Of a DNA stretch of 64,000 nucleotides, positions 33,488-42,377 are shown piece by piece; within the stretch, counting starts at the first letter, position 1, and each line of letters begins with the position of its first letter. Source of the stretch: GCA-002704185 sp902588515. GTDB taxonomy: Bacteria; Pseudomonadota; Alphaproteobacteria; Pelagibacterales; Pelagibacteraceae. The notes under the pieces were generated by a model. That model was not told the DNA's origin, made no database searches, and saw only the letters and a list, made by a program, of their open reading frames with translations. The translations under genes and the position numbers were made by a program. Location: assembly GCA_902588515.1 (NCBI GenBank), contig CACIPP010000003.1, positions 59,082 through 123,081 on the forward strand, given 5' to 3'.

Positions 33488-35726
33488 AAATATCTTAAAA
33501 GAAGAATTAAAAAATCAATTTGCAAAAAAATATCTCTCTTATGCATTATCCACAATAACGCAAAGAGCGCTTCCTGATTTAAGAGACGGATTAAAGCCAG
33601 TACATAGAAGATTAATTTACGCGATGTACTTACTTAACTTAGGACCAAAATCACAATTTAAAAAGTCTGCAAGAGTTGTTGGTGATGTTATCGGAAAGTT
33701 TCATCCACATGGCGATCAATCAGTTTATGATGCGCTTGTTAGACTTGCTCAAGATTTTTTAACAAAATACCCACTTGTTTATGGCCAAGGTAACTTTGGA
33801 AATATAGACGGTGATAATGCTGCTGCAATGAGATACACTGAAGCTAAACTTACTTCTGTTGCTGAGTCTATACTCAAAGATATCGAGTACGATACAGTAA
33901 ATTTTAAAAAAACCTACGACGGTGAACTTGAGGAACCAGAAATATTGCCTTCACAATTCCCTAATATATTAGCAAATGGATCTAGTGGTATTGCTGTAGG
34001 AATGGCAACAAATATTCCGCCACATAATATTACAGAATTATGCAACGGGATTAAAATTATTAATGATAAACCTAATACAAAATTAAATGATTTACTTAAA
34101 ATTATTAAAGGACCTGATTTTCCTACCGGTGGTGTTTTAAATAATAACAAGAAGGAAATACAAAGAGCTTATAAGACAGGCAAAGGTTTTTTTGAAATAA
34201 GGGCCAGTTACAAAATTGAAGAGTTAGGAAGAGGATTATATCAAATAGTTGTAACACAAATACCATATCAAGTTAATAAATCTAAACTTATAGAAAAAAT
34301 AGCGAGTTTAATTTTAGAAAAGAAGAACAAACTTCTTGATAATATTATCGACGAGTCTGATGAAAAAGTAAGAATAATATTAAGGCCAAAAAATAGAAAT
34401 GTTGATCCGAATATTTTAATGGAATCACTTTTTAATCAAACAGACTTAAGTACCAAATTCTTTCTAAACATGAATATATTAAATGATAAACAGCAACCAT
34501 GTGTCATGCCTTTGATTGACGTTTTAAAAAATTTTTTAAAACACAGATATTTAATTTTAAATAAAAAAAATTCATATTTATTAAAAAAAATCAATAAAAG
34601 ATTAAATATTTTAAAAGGTTTTTTAATAGTATTTAGAAATATTAATAATATCATAAAAATAATAAGAAATGATAAGGACCCTAAAAAAAGCATAATAAAA
34701 AGATATAATTTAAATAATTTTCAAGCTGATGCAATACTTGATATGAAATTAAAAAACTTAAAAAAAATCGAGGAGCATGAAATTAAAAATGAATTTAAAA
34801 ATTTATCTAGTGAAAAAAATATTATACAGAAAATACTAAGATCAAAAACATTGCAAAAAAAAGAAATTAACAAGGAATTTGATCAAATATCATTAAATTT
34901 TGGAGAAAATAGCAGTTTTGGAAAAAGAAGAACGGTATTAGATAATTTTAAACAAATGGACGCAGATGAAGTTCAAGAAAATTTAAAGATAAATGAGGAT
35001 GTAACTATTTTTATAATAAATGGAGCTTATATAAAAATAAATAAAGGTAATTATTTACCAACGAATTTTGATGAATTAGACAAAACCTGCAATTTGATAT
35101 TATGTAGCAAATCTTCAAAAAAAATAATTTTATTATCCAGCTTTGGCAAATCTTATATCTTGCCAATCGATAAACTAGTAGGAAGATCACAAAAGGGTAA
35201 GCAAATATCCAATTATCTAAAACTTAAAGATTCGGAAAAAATAATTGATTGCTTTGAGTATGTCGAAAATAGCAAAATTTTGTTAACAACTAAAATGGGA
35301 AAAATGTTTATTACTGATTCAGATAATCTTTACTCTAATAAAAGATCAGGGAAAAAAATTCTTAATATTAATTCAAATGACTCTTTTTTTGGAAGTTTAA
35401 TGTTAAACGGTGATTCTGAATATATTGCTGTTTTTATTAATAAATCAGAAGATTGTAAATTAATTATACTAAATAAAAAAGAAATACCAAATTTGAATAA
35501 TGGCGCAGGAGTGAATTCATTTAAAAATAAAGGCTATTCAGTTTGTAGCCTAAGTTGCTTAGAAAAAAATTTAATATTTAAAGATATTTTTGAACAAGAG
35601 ATTAAAAATTTTCAATCTAAAAGTTATATTATCAAAAGACCGGGATCTGGTAGAAAGATAACTAGTAAATTTAATCTTAATTTATTTAGAGGATATAAAA
35701 AAAATATAAAAATAATTAATGACTAG
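33480..35726 (+). CDS. parC: DNA topoisomerase IV subunit A
   Basis: Strand-breaking subunit of topoisomerase IV, which unlinks daughter chromosomes (748 aa). Seen: the N-terminal SYALSTITQRALPDLRDGLKPVHRRLI, GDVIGKFHPHGD near residue 67, the catalytic tyrosine Y119 in AAMRYTEAKL and IPPHNITELCNG near 178. The C-terminal beta-pinwheel is shorter than in GyrA and lacks a clear QRRGGKG box (only RSQKGKQ), favouring ParC. The partner parE is not in the window. It overlaps recO and the DUF2061 gene by 8 bp each. Confidence 0.93.
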   Translation: MSKNILKEELKNQFAKKYLSYALSTITQRALPDLRDGLKPVHRRLIYAMYLLNLGPKSQFKKSARVVGDVIGKFHPHGDQSVYDALVRLAQDFLTKYPLVYGQGNFGNIDGDNAAAMRYTEAKLTSVAESILKDIEYDTVNFKKTYDGELEEPEILPSQFPNILANGSSGIAVGMATNIPPHNITELCNGIKIINDKPNTKLNDLLKIIKGPDFPTGGVLNNNKKEIQRAYKTGKGFFEIRASYKIEELGRGLYQIVVTQIPYQVNKSKLIEKIASLILEKKNKLLDNIIDESDEKVRIILRPKNRNVDPNILMESLFNQTDLSTKFFLNMNILNDKQQPCVMPLIDVLKNFLKHRYLILNKKNSYLLKKINKRLNILKGFLIVFRNINNIIKIIRNDKDPKKSIIKRYNLNNFQADAILDMKLKNLKKIEEHEIKNEFKNLSSEKNIIQKILRSKTLQKKEINKEFDQISLNFGENSSFGKRRTVLDNFKQMDADEVQENLKINEDVTIFIINGAYIKINKGNYLPTNFDELDKTCNLILCSKSSKKIILLSSFGKSYILPIDKLVGRSQKGKQISNYLKLKDSEKIIDCFEYVENSKILLTTKMGKMFITDSDNLYSNKRSGKKILNINSNDSFFGSLMLNGDSEYIAVFINKSEDCKLIILNKKEIPNLNNGAGVNSFKNKGYSVCSLSCLEKNLIFKDIFEQEIKNFQSKSYIIKRPGSGRKITSKFNLNLFRGYKKNIKIIND

Positions 35727-35931
35727 AGATATTAGAATAAGAAGTTTGATAAAAACAATTACTTGGAGAATACTAGCCTCACTAGATACATTCTTAATAG
35801 CTTGGTTTGTAAGTGGCAGTATATCTGTTGGTGGATGGATAGCTACAATTGAAGTTATCACTAAAATTATCTTGTATTATTTTCATGAAAGAGCATGGAA
35901 TAGAGTTAAGTGGGGTCAGTTTGAAAAATAA
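35719..35931 (+). CDS. DUF2061 family membrane protein
   Basis: A 70-residue protein with the DUF2061 pattern: SLIKTITWRILASLDTFLIAW, a glycine-rich turn, then IEVITKIILYYFHERAWNRVKWG. It has two hydrophobic segments, around 17-33 and 40-54. The function is unknown; in other bacteria the domain is sometimes found with sulfate-activation genes, which are absent here. It overlaps the parC end by 8 bp and the next gene by about 11 bp. Confidence 0.85.
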   Translation: MTRDIRIRSLIKTITWRILASLDTFLIAWFVSGSISVGGWIATIEVITKIILYYFHERAWNRVKWGQFEK

Positions 35932-36358
35932 ATTTATAAATTGTCTCTCACTTTTTGCTACAGGAATAACCTCAATTATTTACAAGAAAGATTCACAATA
36001 CGAAGGTATTACAGTAAATTCATTTGCTCCAGTTTCTTTAAAACCTAAAATTATTATGTGGTGTCTTGATAAAACTTCTAAATCTAAAAAAAATTTTTTA
36101 AGGAAAAACGTTATCTATAAAATAATATTCTTATCGAAAAAGCAAAAAACAATTTCTAAAAAATTAGCTAGTACAAATAATACTTTCAATAAATTGTATT
36201 TAAATAATATTGTTAAAGAATCTTTAGGTTATTTAGAGTGTAAATTATATAAAACCTACAATGTAGGTGATCATTATTTAGTATTACACAAAGTCAAAAG
36301 TTTTAAAATATTAAAACGAAAAGAACCTTTGATTTTTTTTAAAAGCAATTATTTTTGA
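35921..36358 (+). CDS. Flavin reductase-like domain protein
   Basis: A protein of about 145 residues resembling the flavin reductase (DIM6/NTAB) split-barrel family that binds FMN and often feeds reduced flavin to monooxygenases. Seen: LSLFATGITSIIYKK at the start, then GITVNSFAPVSLKPKIIMWCLDK, the typical FMN-phosphate-binding segment, and a C-terminal VGDHYLVLHKVKSF strand. The likely start is TTG at 35921; an upstream in-frame ATG at 35849 lies deep inside the DUF2061 gene and would add unrelated residues. The 3' end overlaps convergent hemB by 10 bp. Its partner enzyme is not apparent. Confidence 0.78.
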   Translation: MKNKFINCLSLFATGITSIIYKKDSQYEGITVNSFAPVSLKPKIIMWCLDKTSKSKKNFLRKNVIYKIIFLSKKQKTISKKLASTNNTFNKLYLNNIVKESLGYLECKLYKTYNVGDHYLVLHKVKSFKILKRKEPLIFFKSNYF

Positions 36359-37335
36359 TTTAAAAATTTCTCAATATATTCGATAGCAAAATAACTAACA
36401 ATTGCGCTAGCACCAGCTCTTTTAAATGATATCATGATTTCTTTTAAAATATTTTCATTAAATATATTATTTTTAATTCCATTTTTAATCATAGAATACT
36501 CACCTGAAACATTATAAGCTACAATTGGAACATTATATTTATCTTTTGTTTGAGATATAATATCTAAATAAGTTAAACCTGGTTTTATCATGATCATGTC
36601 TGCACCATCTTTTAGATCCCCTTCTATTTGTCTTAATGCATCATCAGAATTTGCACTATCAAGTTGATAAGAGCTTTTGTCAATTCCTTCTTTTTGAGTT
36701 GATCCTACGCCGTCTCTAAATGGACCATAAAATCCTGACGCATATTTTGCAGCATAAGAAAGTATTAAAGTATTTTTAAAATTGTTTTTTTCAAGTGCAT
36801 TTCTTATACTAAAAATTCTGCCATCCATCATATCTGAAGGAGCTATTACGTCGGCACCTGAAGTAACCTGTAACAAGGATTGTTTTACAAGTCTCTCAAC
36901 TGTTTCATCATTTTGTACAGAATTATCTTTTAAAATACCATCGTGTCCGTGTGTTGTGTATGGATCCAACGCGACATCAGTAATGATTCCTATCTCTTTA
37001 TTATACCCTTTTTTAATTTCTCTAATTGATTTATTAATTAAGTTATTCTCATTTAATGCCTCTGACCCAACAGCGTCCTTTTTATCTTGAGGAGTTTGAG
37101 GAAATAAGATTATTGCCTGTATTCCATTTTTTATTGCATTGTCGATTAGTTGTTTTAAGTTATCAGGGCTATACCTATACACGTTTGGCATAGATTTAAT
37201 TTCTTGCTTTTGATTTTTTCCGTCAGTTATAAAAATTGGGAGGATAAAATCACTGGCTGAAATATTATTTTCTCTGAATAAATTTATTGACCATTTATTT
37301 GATCTTAATCTTCTTTGTCTTTTTAATAATAACAT
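36349..37335 (-). CDS. hemB: Delta-aminolevulinic acid dehydratase (porphobilinogen synthase)
   Basis: Condenses two 5-aminolevulinates to porphobilinogen for heme synthesis (328 aa). The two active-site lysines appear in LSYAAKYASGFYGPFRD near residue 195 and IMIKPGLTYLDI near 248, with APSDMMDGRI near 165. The metal segment reads DVALDPYTTHGHDG, with aspartates where zinc enzymes have cysteines, so it is the magnesium-type HemB. I use the ATG at 37335 rather than an in-frame TTG two codons upstream. The start is divergent from rpiB, and the end overlaps the flavin-reductase-like gene. Confidence 0.96.
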   Translation of the reverse strand: MLLLKRQRRLRSNKWSINLFRENNISASDFILPIFITDGKNQKQEIKSMPNVYRYSPDNLKQLIDNAIKNGIQAIILFPQTPQDKKDAVGSEALNENNLINKSIREIKKGYNKEIGIITDVALDPYTTHGHDGILKDNSVQNDETVERLVKQSLLQVTSGADVIAPSDMMDGRIFSIRNALEKNNFKNTLILSYAAKYASGFYGPFRDGVGSTQKEGIDKSSYQLDSANSDDALRQIEGDLKDGADMIMIKPGLTYLDIISQTKDKYNVPIVAYNVSGEYSMIKNGIKNNIFNENILKEIMISFKRAGASAIVSYFAIEYIEKFLNQK

Positions 37336-37439
37336 AAGCAATTATTACCTAAATTTCTCATATATTTACTGCGTCTTATTGCAATTTTTTTATAACTATA
37401 TATTGTGATTTTTTCATAGTATTGTATAGGTTTAGTGTT

Positions 37440-37889
37440 TTGAGAAGCAATAATAGCAGATATTTAGTTAGAAATGTAATAATTGCTGCAGATCATGCCG
37501 GTGTTATATTAAAAAAACATATATCTAAATATTTGTTAAGAAAAGGATTTAAAGTGAGCGACGTAGGAACAAATAATTTGTATAAATCTGTTGACTACCC
37601 AGACTATGCAAAAAAACTTGTAAAAAAAATGAATAAAGAAAAAATGGGTATTTTGATTTGTGGCACGGGTATTGGAATGAGTATAACTGCAAATAGATTT
37701 GATAAAATAAGGGCAGCATTACCTCACAATCAAAAAGCATCTAAACTATCTAGAGAACATAATAATTCAAATGTGATTATTTTAGGCGCAAAATTAACAA
37801 ATTTAAAAAAAGCCAAAAAGATGGTAGATATTTTTTTAACAACTAAATTTTCAGGGGGAAGACATCTTAGGAGGATTAATAAAATATAA
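37440..37889 (+). CDS. rpiB: Ribose-5-phosphate isomerase B
   Basis: RpiB/LacAB-type sugar isomerase (about 149 aa) interconverting ribose-5-P and ribulose-5-P. Seen: NVIIAADHAGVILKKHI, DYPDYAKKLV near residue 52, the catalytic cysteine C74 in ILICGTGIGMSI and the REHNNSNVIILGAKL region near 105. No in-frame ATG precedes the conserved core. I choose TTG at 37440 with AGG at 37428-37430 as a weak ribosome site; TTG at 37422 is an alternative. It overlaps glyA by 1 bp and leads the glyA-nrdR-rib block. Confidence 0.9.
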   Translation: MRSNNSRYLVRNVIIAADHAGVILKKHISKYLLRKGFKVSDVGTNNLYKSVDYPDYAKKLVKKMNKEKMGILICGTGIGMSITANRFDKIRAALPHNQKASKLSREHNNSNVIILGAKLTNLKKAKKMVDIFLTTKFSGGRHLRRINKI

Positions 37890-39175
37890 TGTCTAAAGAA
37901 TACAAAATTACTTATAATTTTTTTAATGAAGGATTGTCAAAAACCGATCCTGAGTTGATGTCATTTATAAAAGAAGAATTAAATAGACAACAAAATCATT
38001 TAGAATTAATTGCTTCTGAAAATATTGTTTCTAAATCAATTCTTGAAACCCAAGGATCAGTGCTTACAAATAAATACGCCGAAGGGTACCCAGGAAAAAG
38101 ATATTATGGAGGATGCGAATTTGTAGACAAAGCTGAGACATTAGCAATAGAAAGAGCAAAAAAATTATTTAATGTTAATTTTGCGAATGTCCAACCTCAC
38201 TCAGGTGCACAAGCTAATGGTGCAGTTTTTTTAGCATTACTTAAACCGGGAGACACAATCCTAGGAATGGGAATAGATCAGGGAGGTCACTTGACACATG
38301 GAGCACCGCCCGCTCAATCTGGAAAATGGTTTAATGCAGTACACTATGGTGTTAGAAAAGATAATGGTCTTATAGATTATGATCAAGTTAAGGACTTAGC
38401 AAAAAAACACAAACCAAAACTAATCATTGCTGGAGGAAGCGCTTATTCAAGAATAATAGACTTTAAAATTTTTAGAGAGGTCGCGGATAGTGTAGGAGCT
38501 TATTTATTAGTTGATATGGCTCATTTCTCCGGTCTTGTAGCCGGCAAAGTTTATCCTAATCCGTGTGATTTTGCAGACGTGGTAACTTCTACTACTCATA
38601 AAGTTTTAAGAGGACCAAGAGGAGGAATTATTTTAACAAATAATGAAGAGTTAGCTAAAAAATTTAATTCGGCTGTATTCCCGGGCTTACAAGGGGGTCC
38701 ACTAATGCATGTTATAGCCGCAAAAGCAGTTTGTTTTGGAGAAGCTCTTAAAGATGAATTTAAAATTTATTCGAGAAACGTTGTAGACAATGCAAAAATA
38801 TTATCTGAAACATTAAAAAATTCAGGTTTTGAAATTTTTTCTGGAGGAACTGACACCCATTTAATTTTGCTAGACTTAAGACCAATTCATGTCACAGGCA
38901 AAGATGCAGAGAAATCAATGGTTAGTGCAAACTTAACATGTAACAAGAACGGTATACCCTATGACGAAGAAAAGCCATGGGTAACATCTGGTATTCGATT
39001 GGGGACACCTGCTTGTACTACTAGAGGATTTGGATTAGCGGAATTTAAATATGTTGGTGATCTAGTATCAGAGTTGTTAAACGGTCTTAAAGAAAATAAA
39101 AATAATAATGCAATAGTTGAAAAGACAGTTAGAGAAAAAGTTATTAAACTTTGTAACCAGTTTCCAATCTATTAA
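37889..39175 (+). CDS. glyA: Serine hydroxymethyltransferase
   Basis: PLP enzyme interconverting serine and glycine with tetrahydrofolate, the main source of one-carbon units (428 aa). Seen: QQNHLELIASENIVS near residue 34, NKYAEGYPGKRYYGGCEFVD near 58, the PLP lysine in VTSTTHKVLRGPRGG near 232 and TSGIRLGTPACTTRGF near 366. At 428 aa it is full length. Position between rpiB and nrdR is the usual alphaproteobacterial order. Confidence 0.98.
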   Translation: MSKEYKITYNFFNEGLSKTDPELMSFIKEELNRQQNHLELIASENIVSKSILETQGSVLTNKYAEGYPGKRYYGGCEFVDKAETLAIERAKKLFNVNFANVQPHSGAQANGAVFLALLKPGDTILGMGIDQGGHLTHGAPPAQSGKWFNAVHYGVRKDNGLIDYDQVKDLAKKHKPKLIIAGGSAYSRIIDFKIFREVADSVGAYLLVDMAHFSGLVAGKVYPNPCDFADVVTSTTHKVLRGPRGGIILTNNEELAKKFNSAVFPGLQGGPLMHVIAAKAVCFGEALKDEFKIYSRNVVDNAKILSETLKNSGFEIFSGGTDTHLILLDLRPIHVTGKDAEKSMVSANLTCNKNGIPYDEEKPWVTSGIRLGTPACTTRGFGLAEFKYVGDLVSELLNGLKENKNNNAIVEKTVREKVIKLCNQFPIY

Positions 39176-39177
39176 TC

Positions 39178-39639
39178 ATGCTTTGCCCATTCTGTAGAGA
39201 AAAAGACACCTCTGTAATTGATTCTAGGGCAACAGAGGATGGAACAGCAATTAGAAGAAGAAGATTGTCCTCATGCTGTAATCAAAGATTCACAACTTTT
39301 GAAAGAGTTCAATTTAGAGAATTAACTGTAATAAAAAAAAATGGGAGAAAATCCCAATTTGATAGAGATAAATTAACTAGATCAATAAATATTGCTTTGA
39401 GAAAAAGACCGGTTGACAGTGAAACAATCGAAAAGTTTGTTTCGAAAATTTATAGGAACTTAGAAGATCTTGGACAAAATGAAATTATGACCTCAACTAT
39501 CGGAAAGTTTGTAATGGATGGATTAAAAGAGATCGATCCTGTCGGATATGTTAGATTTGCATCGGTCTATACAAATTTTAAAGAGGCAAAAGATTTTGAA
39601 AATTTCGTAGATAATATTGATGCCTACAGAAAAAAATAA
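39178..39639 (+). CDS. nrdR: Transcriptional repressor NrdR
   Basis: Nucleotide-sensing repressor of ribonucleotide reductase genes (153 aa), with an N-terminal zinc ribbon and an ATP-cone (about residues 46-136: VIKKNGRKSQFDRDKLTRSI and following). The first zinc pair C3/C6 is normal (MLCPFC). The second pair, usually C31 and C34 in RRRRxCxxC, reads RRRRLSSCC, so position 31 is serine and cysteines stand at 33 and 34. The codons TTG TCC TCA TGC TGT confirm this. Its likely target is the box pair at 6151-6197. It overlaps ribD by 20 bp. Confidence 0.96.
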   Translation: MLCPFCREKDTSVIDSRATEDGTAIRRRRLSSCCNQRFTTFERVQFRELTVIKKNGRKSQFDRDKLTRSINIALRKRPVDSETIEKFVSKIYRNLEDLGQNEIMTSTIGKFVMDGLKEIDPVGYVRFASVYTNFKEAKDFENFVDNIDAYRKK

Positions 39640-40690
39640 TTTATATTTTGTTTATTTAGCTAATAAACTATCTTTAATAAATCAGTTTTTAAGCTTTCCT
39701 AATCCATCTGTTGGAGCAGTATCTGTTTCTAAAAATCAAATAATATCTACAGGCATTACAGGACTTAACGGATCACCTCATGCCGAATATGAGTCTATTA
39801 AAAACACTAAAAATAAAAAAGTAGAAAAATTATATGTTTCGCTAATTCCTTGTGCGCATAAAGGAAAAAATCCATCATGTACTAAAATCATTAAAACAAA
39901 AAAAATTAAGAAAGTGATTTACTCATTCGATGATTATGATGTTAGAGTTATAAATCGTGCCAAGCATGATTTGAAGAAAAACAAAGTCACAATTAGCAAA
40001 ATATTGATTAACAATCCTTGTTTTAACGAAATAAAAAATTATAATTATTCAAAAAAAAATGGATTACCATATATAACAGCAAAATTAGCTATTAGCTCAG
40101 ACTATTTTACAAAAAATATAAATAAAAAGTATTTTACAAACAAAAAAGCATTAAAATTTGCTCATTTAGTTAGATATAAAAATGACTCTATTTTAGTTGG
40201 TAAAAATACATTTGAAGACGACTTGCCTTTATTAAATTGTAGAATAAAAGGCATAAAAAAAAAAAATAAAATTTTTTTAATAAATCAAAACCTCAAATTT
40301 AGTAAAAATGCTTACAAACACTTAGCTAAAATAAAACCATATATTTTTCACAGCAGTAAAAACAATGATTTAATCAAAAAAATTAAATTGTATTGCAATT
40401 TAATATATATCCCTTGCGGCTTAAATCAAAATATTGACACGAAATTAATATGTAAAAAAATATTTAAACTTAATTGTCGAAAATTACTAGTAGAGGGAGG
40501 TTTAAAAACCCAAGAATTGTTTTTAAAAAATAATCTACTAAATGAGTTTTTAATCATAAAATCTGATAAAAAATTTAAAAAAAAAGGCATGATAAAAGCT
40601 TTAAAGCTAAGCAAAAATATAAAAACAAGATTCAAATCTGAAAAACCTTTTCGCTTAGACGATAATAATATATTTAGGTATTATTCATAA
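39620..40690 (+). CDS. ribD: Riboflavin biosynthesis deaminase/reductase
   Basis: Bifunctional enzyme for the second and third steps of riboflavin synthesis (356 aa). The N-terminal deaminase has the zinc-site motif GSPHAEYESI near residue 50 and IPCAHKGKNPSCTKII near 76, with the catalytic His/Glu and two cysteines. The C-terminal reductase starts near 144 (PYITAKLAISSDYF) and includes LLVEGGLKTQELFL near 291. The ATG at 39620 is preferred over TTG at 39617; either way the start lies inside nrdR (20-bp overlap). The reductase half is lysine-rich and divergent but complete. Confidence 0.94.
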   Translation: MPTEKNNLYFVYLANKLSLINQFLSFPNPSVGAVSVSKNQIISTGITGLNGSPHAEYESIKNTKNKKVEKLYVSLIPCAHKGKNPSCTKIIKTKKIKKVIYSFDDYDVRVINRAKHDLKKNKVTISKILINNPCFNEIKNYNYSKKNGLPYITAKLAISSDYFTKNINKKYFTNKKALKFAHLVRYKNDSILVGKNTFEDDLPLLNCRIKGIKKKNKIFLINQNLKFSKNAYKHLAKIKPYIFHSSKNNDLIKKIKLYCNLIYIPCGLNQNIDTKLICKKIFKLNCRKLLVEGGLKTQELFLKNNLLNEFLIIKSDKKFKKKGMIKALKLSKNIKTRFKSEKPFRLDDNNIFRYYS

Positions 40691-41277
40691 TGTTCACAGG
40701 AATTATAAAAAATAAAGCTGAATTTGTATCTTTAAAAAAAGATAAATCTAAGTATTTTTTAATTTTAAGCACCGTCCAAAAATTTACTAATAAGGATATT
40801 GGGTCCTCTATATCAATTAATGGAATATGCTTAACTTTAATTAGGGCAAAATCGATTAAAAACAAATGCCAAATAATGTTTTATTTATCACCTGAAACAT
40901 TGAGACTATCTAATTTAAGATTTTTAAAAAAACAAGAAAATGTAAATATTGAAAAATCACTAAAATTTGGTGATGAGATATCAGGTCATTTTGTTCAAGG
41001 CCATGTTGATGATTGTTCATCTATTAGCAAAATAAATATAAAACAAGGTAGTTGGTATGTTAATATCAAATATAAACAAAAATTTAAAAAATATATAATT
41101 AAGAAGGGATCTATAGCCATTAATGGTGTTTCTTTAACAATAGTCTCTGTAAGTAAAAATTACTTTCAATTAGTCATAATTCCTCATTCTTTGAAATTAA
41201 CAAACCTAATTAATCTTAAGAAAAATGATAAGGTCAATGTAGAATTTGATATTATTTTAAAATATTTAAACAGATAA
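40690..41277 (+). CDS. ribE: Riboflavin synthase alpha chain
   Basis: Dismutates two lumazine molecules to riboflavin (195 aa). Two internally similar lumazine-binding repeats are seen: MFTGIIKNKAEF...SISINGICLTLI in the first half and EISGHFVQGHVDD...SIAINGVSLTIVSV in the second. The N-terminal MFTGI is diagnostic. It overlaps ribD by 1 bp and precedes ribBA by 5 bp, so the four riboflavin genes form one unit. Confidence 0.97.
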   Translation: MFTGIIKNKAEFVSLKKDKSKYFLILSTVQKFTNKDIGSSISINGICLTLIRAKSIKNKCQIMFYLSPETLRLSNLRFLKKQENVNIEKSLKFGDEISGHFVQGHVDDCSSISKINIKQGSWYVNIKYKQKFKKYIIKKGSIAINGVSLTIVSVSKNYFQLVIIPHSLKLTNLINLKKNDKVNVEFDIILKYLNR

Positions 41278-41282
41278 TATAA

Positions 41283-42377
41283 ATGAAAAATTTTAAATAC
41301 ACTAAAATTGACGAAATTATCAAAGTTGCAAAAAAAGGAAAAATTTTTATTTTAGTTGACGATAAAAATAGAGAAAATGAAGGAGACCTTGTTTTCTCAG
41401 CAAAAAAAACTACAGCAAAAAAAATTAATTTTATGGCTAAACATGGTAGAGGATTGATATGTTTGGCTTTAGATAAGAAACAAACCAACAAGCTAGGCCT
41501 TAGTTTAATGCCAAGTAGAAATAGCTCAAGATTAAGAACTGCATTCACTGTAAGTATAGAGGCTCGAAGAGGAGTAACTACTGGAATCTCCGCATTAGAT
41601 CGTGCAAAAACAATTTTAGTTGCTATTAATCAAAAATCAAATTCAAAGTCCATATCAACACCGGGTCACATATTTCCACTTGTTGCTAGAGATGGTGGTG
41701 TCTTAACACGAGCGGGACATACCGAAGCATCAGTAGATATTTCTAATCTCGCTGGAATGGGAAAATCTGCTGTAATATGTGAAATAATGAATGATGACGG
41801 CACCATGGCAAAAGGAAAAAAATTACTTGAATATGCAAGAAAGCATTCGTTAAAAATTGGAAAAATAGATGATTTAATATCCTATAGGTTAAAAAAAGAG
41901 TCTTTTATAAAACAACGAGAAGAAAAAATTGTCATAATAAATAAAAAAAAATATAAATTAATATCATTTGAAAATTTTTTAGATAATAAGCAACATCTGG
42001 CATTAGTTTATGGAGATATTAAAAGAAATTCTATTCCAAAAGTTAGGGTTCTATCAACAAATTCATTGGACATTTTTACAAATAAAAATGTTCAAAAAGA
42101 TATTAAAAATTCTCTAAAATTTATGTCATCTTTTAAACCAAGTGTAATATTATTGATAAAAGAGAGTGATTTTGCAGATTTGCCCAAAATAATCAATTAT
42201 ACTAGTATTAACGATAAATTAAGTACAAATATAAGAAACTACGGAGTGGGCGCGCAAATTTTGAAAAAGCTTAAAATTAAAAATATGATATTAGTGACGA
42301 GGTCCAAGAAAAAAGTAATAGGTCTTGAAGGTTTTGGAATTAAAATAAAAAAACAAGAAATTATAAATAAAAAATGA
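41283..42377 (+). CDS. ribBA: 3,4-dihydroxy-2-butanone-4-phosphate synthase with degenerate GTP cyclohydrolase II domain
   Basis: The N-terminal domain (about residues 1-200) is an intact RibB, making DHBP from ribulose-5-P: VDDKNRENEGDLVF near 25, FMAKHGRGLICLAL near 47 and the ARDGGVLTRAGHTEASVDI catalytic segment near 138. The C-terminal domain (about 205-364) resembles RibA but has no cysteine where RibA has its zinc triad; the expected CLTGD...RCDCG region reads VLSTNSLDIFTNKNV. The QEGRGIGL loop is also missing, while NIRNYGVGAQIL is kept. GTP cyclohydrolase II activity is therefore unlikely here. Confidence 0.93.
   Translation: MKNFKYTKIDEIIKVAKKGKIFILVDDKNRENEGDLVFSAKKTTAKKINFMAKHGRGLICLALDKKQTNKLGLSLMPSRNSSRLRTAFTVSIEARRGVTTGISALDRAKTILVAINQKSNSKSISTPGHIFPLVARDGGVLTRAGHTEASVDISNLAGMGKSAVICEIMNDDGTMAKGKKLLEYARKHSLKIGKIDDLISYRLKKESFIKQREEKIVIINKKKYKLISFENFLDNKQHLALVYGDIKRNSIPKVRVLSTNSLDIFTNKNVQKDIKNSLKFMSSFKPSVILLIKESDFADLPKIINYTSINDKLSTNIRNYGVGAQILKKLKIKNMILVTRSKKKVIGLEGFGIKIKKQEIINKK

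Noticed and set aside
33480..35726. Calling this gene gyrA
   Set aside because: The C-terminal part is short for GyrA and lacks a good GyrA box; ParC is the better reading, though a tree would settle it.
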